From positions 1 to 10,677 of the forward strand of contig JAKAMA010000048.1 in the NCBI GenBank assembly GCA_021813085.1: 10,677 nucleotides of DNA, given 5' to 3'. Each line of letters begins with the position of its first letter. Position 1 is the stretch's first letter. Below, piece by piece: positions 6,041 to 10,677 of this stretch. The notes under the pieces were generated by a model that was not told the DNA's origin, made no database searches, and saw only the letters and a list, made by a program, of their open reading frames with translations. The position numbers and the translations under genes are program-made. The stretch is from Chloroflexota bacterium (lineage in GTDB: Bacteria > Chloroflexota > Dehalococcoidia > DSTF01 > JACRBR01).

Positions 6041-6348
6041 CCGTGCATGCCGCAGTTGTGCTCGCGGTTGCGCACGGTGAACCCCGCGTGCCACTCGTCC
6101 CGCACGAAGTCGATCTCGGCGAGGTGCGCCTCTCCCGAGGCCACAGGGTCGAGGACGAAGGGGACGCCTTCGACGTCTGTGCGCAGGTCATCGGGCTGCG
6201 CGTGCTCGTCGAGCGCGAGCGTGAAGTGCGACTTGCCGCAGTGGCAGCGGTGGTCGATGTACATGCGCACGCGGGCGCCAGGCCGGTCCAGGGCGTCGAA
6301 GTGCTCGCGCAGCCGCGTCGCGGCTTCCGATGTGATCGCGATCGTCAT
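6037..6348 (-). CDS. HesB/IscA-like (A-type carrier fold) protein with altered Cys/His motif
   Basis: A 103-residue protein with the Fe-S_biosyn (HesB/IscA) layout: MTIAITSEAATRLREHF at the start, then VRMYIDHRCHCGKSHFTLAL, a VEGVPFVLD strand, AEIDFV and a C-terminal FTVRNREHNCGMHG. Classical A-type carriers use one Cys near residue 35 and a C-terminal CGC; here there are Cys35 and Cys37 (C-x-C), and the C-terminus has Cys99-Gly-Met-His102, with His in place of the last Cys. His33, His36, His41 and His97 add possible ligands. Canonical members carry or deliver [2Fe-2S]/[4Fe-4S] clusters in the cytoplasm; this one may bind a cluster or a different metal (inference). The start has a strong AGGAGGAG 4-5 nt upstream. 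It lies 46 nt after the TlpA-like gene and overlaps the cupredoxin start. Confidence 0.85.
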   Translation of the reverse strand: MTIAITSEAATRLREHFDALDRPGARVRMYIDHRCHCGKSHFTLALDEHAQPDDLRTDVEGVPFVLDPVASGEAHLAEIDFVRDEWHAGFTVRNREHNCGMHG

Positions 6349-6394
6349 GGTTCTCCTCCTGTGCGTTGCTCCCGTGCGGTCGCCAAGACCCCAC

Positions 6395-7036
6395 CTAACT
6401 CGACGCGAGCGACTGCACCTTCTTGATCACCTCGTCGGCGGGCGCGCGCATGCTCGCGTAGTCCTTCCACCAGCGGATGACCCCGGCCTTGTCGATGAAC
6501 ACGAACGTATGGTTCGGCTTGTCCGCGTGCATCCCGAACCCCAGCGTGTTGTACGCCTGCGCCGCGGTGCGGGACGTGTCATCGAGGACGGGGACGGTCA
6601 GGCCCCAGCGCTTGACCTCGGGGGCGAGCAGGTCGGGCGGGTCCACCATGATGGTGAGGAACGCGGTGTTCGTCGCCTTGAGGTCGGCGAGGCGCTGCTG
6701 CATCTCGAGCGCCTGCTGCCAGCAGGGGCCGCAGCCGTAGCCCTCGTTGAAGAAGAGCAGCACGTTCTCCTTGCCACGGAACGAAGCGAGGCTGACGTCG
6801 CCGCCGCCGACCGTCGGCAGCGTGAAGTCCGGCGCCGGCCCGGTCATCGCCTTGCCGGCGGCCTGCTGGGCCGGCGACGAACTGCGCGAGAGCAGCACCA
6901 GCATGCCGGCGACCGCGACGAACGCCAGCACGACGCCGGCGTACGTCCCGAGCTGTCCCCAGGAGAAGCGCCGCTGCCGCTTCGGGGCGGTGTGCGGCTG
7001 CCGGCGCCAGTCGCCATGGTTCGCGGTCTTAGCCAT
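6395..7036 (-). CDS. Membrane-anchored TlpA/ResA-like thioredoxin (redoxin)
   Basis: A 213-residue protein with a basic N-terminus (about 1-25), one membrane anchor (about 30-49, TYAGVVLAFVAVAGMLVLL) and an exported thioredoxin/AhpC-like domain from about residue 66. The redox site is Cys102-Gly-Pro-Cys105 in FFNEGYGCGPCW. A cis-Pro-like segment lies in DKPNHTFVFIDKAGVIRW, as in TlpA, ResA and CcmG. Such proteins take electrons from CcdA/DsbD and reduce disulfides of apo-cytochromes c, CuA sites or Sco-type copper proteins. The ATG at 7036 has GGAGGAGG about 6 nt upstream and overlaps the end of the CcdA-like gene by 8 nt; the longer open frame to 7150 is inside that gene. The partners next to it match this job. 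Specific target unknown, perhaps the cupredoxin or Rieske protein (inference). Confidence 0.9.
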   Translation of the reverse strand: MAKTANHGDWRRQPHTAPKRQRRFSWGQLGTYAGVVLAFVAVAGMLVLLSRSSSPAQQAAGKAMTGPAPDFTLPTVGGGDVSLASFRGKENVLLFFNEGYGCGPCWQQALEMQQRLADLKATNTAFLTIMVDPPDLLAPEVKRWGLTVPVLDDTSRTAAQAYNTLGFGMHADKPNHTFVFIDKAGVIRWWKDYASMRAPADEVIKKVQSLASS

Positions 7037-8018
7037 CGTGGACCTCCTCCAGATACCCGGGCGTCGCCGGGTCAGGTGGCGCGATACTCGCCGGCGCCTC
7101 GCTGTGCCGCGTGCGCCGGACGAGCGCCGCGGCGCGCATCCGCCCGGCACCGACGACCGTCCGCAGGCCGCGGCCGACGGGCGGGAACGCGCGGGCCAGC
7201 AGGTAGAGTGCGCCGCCGAAGATCAGCAGGCCGAAGACGGCGTCCGGTACGCCGCCAGCGAGCGAGAGGAAGCGGTCGGCCGCACGCGTCAGCGCCGCGC
7301 TGAAGCGCACCTGTGCGCTGGACGCGCTCGTCGCACCGCCGTTGAACGCCAGCACCGAGATCAGTACGCCCATGGCGATGAACATCACGCCGGCGAGCAG
7401 GTTCGTCGAGTGGAGGGAGTGGCGGAGCCTGCCGATGCGCAGGTCCAGCCGCCGGCCGCGGACGATGGCGTGGTTCGCCAGGTCGAGCCTGTCCCAGAAA
7501 TACGCGAGCACGAGCAGCGGCGCCACCATCCCCAGGATGTACGCGCTGCCGATCAGGAGCGCCTGCGGGAGCGACGACGACACCGCCGACAGCGTCAGCA
7601 CGCCGGCGAGCACCGGCGCGCAGCACGAGCTTGCGGCGCCCGAGAAGACGCCCAGCCCGAACACCGGCAGGACGCCGTAGTTCCCCGACGGCGCGGGCCG
7701 CATCGGCAGCGCGAGGTTGCGTCCGGCCAGCGACCAGACGCCGAGGAACACCAGGAACACACCGCCGACGAGGAAGACCTCGCGGTGGAACTCGCCGAAC
7801 AGGTTGGCCAGGAACGCCACCCCCAGCACGAGCGGCAGCAGCACGACCGCGATGCCCGCCGCGAAGACGAACGTCATCGCCAGCACGGCCCGCTGCGCGC
7901 GGTAGACGCTGGCGAGGTAGGCGGGCAGCAGGTAGGTCACGCAGCAGGGCGCCGCGAGCGCGAGCACGCCCCCGACGAAGGCCACGAGCACGGACGATGT
8001 AGAGACCAGCGGCTCCAT
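7029..8018 (-). CDS. CcdA/DsbD-type transmembrane thiol-electron transporter
   Basis: A 329-residue membrane protein of the CcdA/DsbD-beta family, which passes reducing power from cytoplasmic thioredoxin to exported thiol proteins. About six to seven helices are visible. The two catalytic cysteines appear as doublets: AAPCCVTYLLPAYL (Cys25-Cys26, helix 1) and GAASSCCAPVLAGVL (Cys132-Cys133, helix 4), matching the usual SPCVLPLLPAYL and CTGPVL signatures. The length is greater than minimal CcdA (about 220): a basic, non-membrane insertion near 185-205 (RGRRLDLRIGRLRHSLHS), further C-terminal helices and a cytoplasmic tail of about 50 residues. It starts 2 nt after the mini-thioredoxin stop and overlaps the TlpA-like gene by 8 nt, so the three form one redox relay. 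Confidence 0.92.
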   Translation of the reverse strand: MEPLVSTSSVLVAFVGGVLALAAPCCVTYLLPAYLASVYRAQRAVLAMTFVFAAGIAVVLLPLVLGVAFLANLFGEFHREVFLVGGVFLVFLGVWSLAGRNLALPMRPAPSGNYGVLPVFGLGVFSGAASSCCAPVLAGVLTLSAVSSSLPQALLIGSAYILGMVAPLLVLAYFWDRLDLANHAIVRGRRLDLRIGRLRHSLHSTNLLAGVMFIAMGVLISVLAFNGGATSASSAQVRFSAALTRAADRFLSLAGGVPDAVFGLLIFGGALYLLARAFPPVGRGLRTVVGAGRMRAAALVRRTRHSEAPASIAPPDPATPGYLEEVHDG

Positions 8019-8020
8019 GC

Positions 8021-8281
8021 TCAGCGCTCGCTGGCGACGAGGCCGAGCGCGCGCTCCAGTTCGGGCAGCTCGATGTCACCCTCGGCGACGACGGCGCCGC
8101 CCGCGATCAGCGTGGGCAGCGTCCAGACGCGGTGGCGCGCGGCCAGCGCGATGCCGTCGCCGGTCAGCAGGTCGACATCCGCAACCTGGAGGTCGGGATG
8201 ACGGGACTGTAGCTCCTCGAGCCGGGCTTTGACCCGCTCGCACGGCCGGCACCCGAGCGCTGAGATCACCTGTATGAGCAC
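8021..8281 (-). CDS. Short CxxC thioredoxin/glutaredoxin-like protein
   Basis: An 86-residue thioredoxin-fold protein: LIQVISALGCRPCERVKARL with Cys11-Arg-Pro-Cys14, then a beta strand LQVADVDLL and the cis-Pro segment WTLPTLI, with a GG-x-VVAEGDIELPELERAL end. It is shorter than thioredoxin (about 105) and closer to the archaeal/MTH895-like and glutaredoxin-like group. It has no signal peptide, so it is the likely cytoplasmic electron donor to the CcdA-like protein that follows 2 nt later. The start is GTG at 8281, with GGGAG 6 nt upstream; an open frame reaching 8584 overlaps the divergent kinase gene and is spurious. It is the first gene of the seven-gene minus-strand cluster, and its promoter must lie in 8282-8466. 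Confidence 0.88.
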   Translation of the reverse strand: MLIQVISALGCRPCERVKARLEELQSRHPDLQVADVDLLTGDGIALAARHRVWTLPTLIAGGAVVAEGDIELPELERALGLVASER

Positions 8282-8404
8282 ACACTTCTCCCTTTCCGCC
8301 CCGGCATGGGTTCCTGTCCGTGGCGGCGGGGTCTGCTGCCATGCCTTCGCCTGTATTCTCGACGAACCGCCGGCCGCGATCTGCGGGGCATGTCTGGCTC
8401 TCTG

Positions 8405-8423
8405 TGCGGGGCAACGCCCCGCA
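8405..8423. promoter_or_regulatory. 8-bp perfect palindrome between divergent operons, candidate operator
   Basis: TGCGGGGC-AAC-GCCCCGCA is a perfect inverted repeat with a 3-nt centre, in the divergent region between the mini-thioredoxin (start 8281, minus) and the kinase (start 8467, plus). It ends 20 nt before a TACACT -10-like box and so covers the -35 region of the plus-strand promoter, a typical repressor position. A 16-bp part recurs in inverted orientation at 10170-10185, upstream of the Rieske-like gene. Confidence 0.5.
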
Positions 8424-8443
8424 TGGGCACCGCGGGCAGCCGA

Positions 8444-8449
8444 TACACT
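8444..8449 (+). promoter_or_regulatory. Candidate -10 box for the second two-component operon
   Basis: TACACT fits TANNNT and lies 17 nt before the GTG start, with the ribosome binding site GGGAGGG (8456-8462) between. The matching -35 position has no clear consensus and is occupied by the palindrome at 8405-8423. This fits a regulated promoter, but is weakly supported on its own. Confidence 0.35.
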
Positions 8450-8466
8450 CTCATCGGGAGGGACGC

Positions 8467-9483
8467 GTGCGCGTTCTGAGTGGATGGTCGCTCTTCTACC
8501 GGCTCGTCGCGGTGAGCACGATCGCCGCCGCGGCGATGGCCGTCTTCGCGCTCTGGGTGACCATGGAGCACATCGCCGCGCCAAAGAGCGGCCCGCACTG
8601 GGAGATCGCGATCCCGCTGATCGCGGCCGGGCTCGCGGTGACGCTCGCGCTCGTCTTCGCGGTGACGCGCATCGTGCTGCGGCCGGTCGAGGAGCTGGAG
8701 GACAGCATCGTCGCGTTCGGTGGCGGCGACATGTCGGCCCGGGCGCGTCACTATCCGTTCACGGACGCGCAGCTCACCCGCCTGATCGCCGCCTTCAACG
8801 CGATGGCGGACGCACTCGTCGAGAAGCAGGCCCGTCTGACCGAGATGTCGTCGCGCGTGATCGCGGCGCAGGAGGAGGAGCGGCGGCGACTCGCGCGCGA
8901 GCTGCACGACGACGCCGGCCAGAACCTCACGACCGCACTCCTGACGCTGAAGCAGCTCGAGACGGCCGATTCATTGGACAGCGTCCGGCGTATGGTTCCG
9001 GCGCTGCGCGAGCGGCTGGGCGACACGCTCGAGGGCCTGCGCGGCCTGGCGCGGACGCTCCGCCCCTCCGTGCTCGACGACCTTGGGCTCGCGGCCGCGA
9101 TCCGCTCGTCCGTCCTGGAGTTCGAGCAGGTGACGCCGACGCGCGTCGACCTCGACGTCGAGGCGCTGGACACGCGCATGCCCGCGGACGCCGAGATCGT
9201 CCTGTACCGCGTGTTCCAGGAGGCGATGATCAACGTGGCGAAGCACGCGGAGGCGGCCAGCGTGCGCGTCTGCGCGTCCAGGAACGGTGCCCTCCTCCGG
9301 TTGAGCATCGAGGACGCGGGCGCGGGCTTCGATCCGTCGTCGCAGCAGGTGCGCGAGCACGGCGTCGGGCTCTTCAGCATGGCCGAGCGGCTGGCGCTGG
9401 TCGATGGCACCCTGCACGTGCACAGCGTGCCCGGCAAGGGCACCGCCATCGTCGCGGAGGTGCCCATCCATGGCGGAGCCTGA
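8467..9483 (+). CDS. NarX/DegS-type sensor histidine kinase with HAMP and minimal external loop
   Basis: A 338-residue HisKA_3-class kinase. Two helices (about 11-33 and 47-69) are separated by only about 13 residues, so there is almost no external sensor domain. A HAMP domain (about 70-122) and short coiled coil lead to the phosphoacceptor His147 in ARELHDDAGQ, the helix RTLRPSVLDDLGL, N-box FQEAMINVAKHA, DAGAGFD and GVGLFSM. The start is GTG at 8467 with GGGAGGG 4 nt upstream; the open frame from 8320 overlaps the promoter region. Its stop overlaps the regulator start by 14 nt. The closely related kinase at 412-1983 differs by its extra membrane and GAF domains. The signal may come through the membrane or a partner protein (inference), possibly the thiol-redox state of the divergent cluster. 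Confidence 0.92.
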   Translation: MRVLSGWSLFYRLVAVSTIAAAAMAVFALWVTMEHIAAPKSGPHWEIAIPLIAAGLAVTLALVFAVTRIVLRPVEELEDSIVAFGGGDMSARARHYPFTDAQLTRLIAAFNAMADALVEKQARLTEMSSRVIAAQEEERRRLARELHDDAGQNLTTALLTLKQLETADSLDSVRRMVPALRERLGDTLEGLRGLARTLRPSVLDDLGLAAAIRSSVLEFEQVTPTRVDLDVEALDTRMPADAEIVLYRVFQEAMINVAKHAEAASVRVCASRNGALLRLSIEDAGAGFDPSSQQVREHGVGLFSMAERLALVDGTLHVHSVPGKGTAIVAEVPIHGGA

Positions 9484-10129
9484 GCGCATCACGGTCGTCC
9501 TCGCCGACGACCACGCGGTGCTCCGCGCGGGTCTGCGCGCGTTGCTTGACGCCGAACCCGACGTGGAGGTCGTGGGTGAGGCGGGGACTGGCGACGAGGC
9601 GGTCGAGGTCGTCCGCGCGCTGCGGCCGGCCGTCGCCATCATGGATATCTCGATGCCTGGCAAGGACGGGCTCGCCGCGACGAAGGAGATCGTCGCGAGC
9701 GTCCCGGAGACGCGCGTGCTGGTGCTGACGATGCACGACGACGAGCAGTACCTGTACCACGTGCTCGAGGCCGGCGGCCACGGCTACGTCGTCAAGAGCA
9801 GCGCCGACAGCGACCTGCTGTCGGCGATCCGCACGGTGGCGCGCGGCGGCGTGTTCGTCTACGCCCCGGCGGCGGCACACGTGCTGAAGGACTACGTGGA
9901 GGCCTCGGGCCTGCCCAGGCCGTCGAAGAAGACCGGCCTCAGCGAGCGCGAGGTGGAGGTGCTGCGCCTCACCGCCGAGGGCTACAGCAACCAGGAGATC
10001 GCGGACCAGCTCTACCTCAGCCGCAAGACCGTCGACAGCTACCGCGGCCGGATCATGGAGAAGCTGGACCTGCACCACCGCTCCGAGCTGGTCCGCTACG
10101 CCGTGCGCAGAGGGCTGCTGCGGGAGTAG
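9470..10129 (+). CDS. NarL/FixJ-family response regulator, partner of the adjacent kinase
   Basis: A 219-residue receiver plus LuxR-type HTH. The acidic pair is in VLADDHAVLRAGL, the phosphoacceptor is Asp59 in IMDISMPG, the Thr/Ser in VLTMHDD, and Lys109 in YVVKSS. The C-terminus has LSEREVEVLRLTAEGYSNQEIA and LYLSRKTVDSYRGRIMEKL. The ATG at 9470 has GGAGG about 9 nt upstream and overlaps the kinase by 14 nt, so translation is coupled; an open frame beginning at 9404 inside the kinase is not the start. Receiver and HTH resemble the regulator at 1996-2694 but the recognition helices differ (RKTVDSYRGR against VRTVHAHLSR), so the two should have different sites. Targets are unknown; the divergent thiol/metal cluster and the downstream Rieske-like gene are the closest candidates. 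Confidence 0.94.
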   Translation: MAEPERITVVLADDHAVLRAGLRALLDAEPDVEVVGEAGTGDEAVEVVRALRPAVAIMDISMPGKDGLAATKEIVASVPETRVLVLTMHDDEQYLYHVLEAGGHGYVVKSSADSDLLSAIRTVARGGVFVYAPAAAHVLKDYVEASGLPRPSKKTGLSEREVEVLRLTAEGYSNQEIADQLYLSRKTVDSYRGRIMEKLDLHHRSELVRYAVRRGLLRE

Positions 10130-10144
10130 TACGCGCGCCATCGT

Positions 10145-10172
10145 CCCGTCACCGGCATTCGACGATGACGGG
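10145..10172 (+). terminator. Possible terminator after the second regulator
   Basis: CCCGTCA (10145-10151) and TGACGGG (10166-10172) are perfect inverted copies around a 14-nt loop, beginning 15 nt after the stop codon at 10129. A competing stem CATCGTC (10139-10145)/GACGATG (10161-10167) overlaps it. There is only a weak T run (TTT at 10187-10189). It is equally possible that this is part of the regulatory region of the next gene. Confidence 0.35.
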
Positions 10173-10185
10173 CGTTGCCCCGCAC
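10170..10185 (-). repeat. Inverted second copy of the 16-bp element found at 8404-8419
   Basis: GGGCGTTGCCCCGCAC is the exact reverse complement of 8404-8419. It lies in the 122-nt gap between the second response regulator and the Rieske-like gene. Unlike the first copy it is not a full palindrome: only GGGC-GTT-GCCC pairs. Both copies being intergenic and near starts suggests a shared regulator; at this GC content a chance match of this length somewhere in the window is not negligible. Confidence 0.45.
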
Positions 10186-10251
10186 GTTTCTCACGCGCTG
10201 CCCCGCTGACCGCGCCGCCGCTGCCCTCGATACTGGGAGCGAGGTGCGGAC

Positions 10252-10677
10252 GTGACGATGCGAGAGCCGTGTTCATCGAATGAATCCCGGGCAGGGATGC
10301 CGGCCCGCGCGACATGGAAGCCCCCCGATGCCTGGCGCACCCTCCCCACGAGCGCCGGGCACCCCGCCCTTACCGGCGGCGCGCGCGACGTCGTCGTGGC
10401 CCGGCCGGCGGCACCGGCGCTGCCGGCCATCTCCCGCCGCCGGCTGATGCGGGTCGCTTTCTGGGCCGGCCTCGGCACGCTGGCGGCAGCCGGCGGCGCC
10501 GCGCTGCTCGAGTCGCTGTATCCGCGCCGCGCGGCGGTACCGGGCGGCCAGACGCTCGTCGGCACGACCGTGTCACCGCCGTTCGGCGGCAAGATGACCC
10601 TCGGCAACGCAGCGGACCTGCAGCCCGGCGTGCCGGTGCACAACCTTGACGCCCGCGTGTGGCTGATGAAGTTCGAC
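10252..10677 (+). CDS. N-terminal part of a Tat-anchored Rieske iron-sulfur subunit, cut by window edge
   Basis: 142 residues are visible and the frame is open to the right edge. After about 60 Pro/Ala-rich residues comes a twin-arginine motif SRRRLMR (61-67) and a hydrophobic segment (68-86, VAFWAGLGTLAAAGGAALL). Then there is an exported domain with MTLGNAADLQPGVPVHNLDARVWLMKFD, a layout typical of Rieske subunits just before the cluster-binding domain (V..DLQPG.P.....ARVWLMKFD). Rieske proteins pass electrons from quinol via cytochrome b to a cytochrome c or cupredoxin. The CTHLGC and CPCHGS cluster motifs would lie past the edge, so the family call is unproven. GTG at 10252 follows GGGAGCGAGG by 7 nt; ATGs at 10258 and 10297 are alternatives and 10297 would shorten the long pre-Tat region. 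It is probably the partner of the cytochrome b at 2900-3997. Confidence 0.62.
   Translation, partial: MTMREPCSSNESRAGMPARATWKPPDAWRTLPTSAGHPALTGGARDVVVARPAAPALPAISRRRLMRVAFWAGLGTLAAAGGAALLESLYPRRAAVPGGQTLVGTTVSPPFGGKMTLGNAADLQPGVPVHNLDARVWLMKFD

Noticed and set aside
5150..7303. A 717-codon open frame on the plus strand, opposite the thiol/metal cluster
   Set aside because: It spans several clearly recognisable genes on the other strand and has an Arg/Ala/Pro-rich composition with no domain; long antisense frames are expected at this GC content.
8229..9728. A 499-codon plus-strand frame overlapping the second kinase
   Set aside because: It is a different frame of the same strand as the kinase and regulator, with Arg-rich filler and no family signature.
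1..10677. CRISPR arrays, tRNA/rRNA genes, insertion sequences or integrase-type genes
   Set aside because: I saw no regularly spaced repeats, tRNA-like cloverleaf, terminal inverted repeats or transposase/integrase motifs; composition looks even across the window.

Overview
The window is very GC-rich (roughly 70 %), has tightly packed genes with many ATGA-type overlaps, and carries strong GGAGG-like ribosome binding sites. The family mix is a NarXL-type sensor/regulator pair, a fused cytochrome b of b6f-like heme spacing, a Tat-anchored Rieske-like protein, and a NarG/NxrA-like molybdoenzyme. This suggests a bacterium of the Chloroflexota (Thermomicrobia/Limnocylindria-like) or a neighbouring high-GC Terrabacteria lineage. 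That assignment is inference from composition and gene content only.

Layout. (1) Positions 1-2694, minus strand: a LuxR-type response regulator, its membrane/GAF histidine kinase, then the N-terminus of a type II DMSO-reductase-family molybdoenzyme that runs off the left edge. (2) Positions 2695-2899: a divergent control region with a probable leaderless promoter and repeated TAGGYA boxes. (3) Positions 2900-4767, plus strand: a cytochrome b with fused N- and C-terminal parts, a 79-residue two-helix membrane protein, and a 174-residue exported tail-anchored protein, ended by a strong 12-bp terminator hairpin at 4794-4824. (4) Positions 4849-8281, minus strand: a seven-gene thiol-redox/metal-handling cluster. 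In transcription order it holds a CxxC mini-thioredoxin, a CcdA-like electron transporter, a TlpA-like anchored thioredoxin, a HesB/IscA-like protein, a cupredoxin lipoprotein, a YHS-domain protein, and a small membrane protein with a structured leader. (5) Positions 8467-10129, plus strand: a second NarX/NarL-like pair in the opposite gene order. (6) Positions 10252-10677, plus strand: the start of a Tat-anchored Rieske-like subunit, cut by the right edge.

Working model (inference). The window is part of a respiratory island in which a quinol- or cupredoxin-linked molybdoenzyme is coupled to a Rieske/cytochrome b pair. The CcdA/TlpA/thioredoxin chain and the copper and iron-sulfur accessory proteins would mature or reduce the exported metalloproteins, and two NarXL-like systems would control expression. 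The most unusual points are a cytochrome b whose PEWY quinol motif reads PTWI and which lacks the b6-type heme-c(i) cysteine, a cupredoxin with no axial Met, a HesB-like protein with a Cys/His-altered cluster motif, and a 16-bp element shared by two separate promoter regions.
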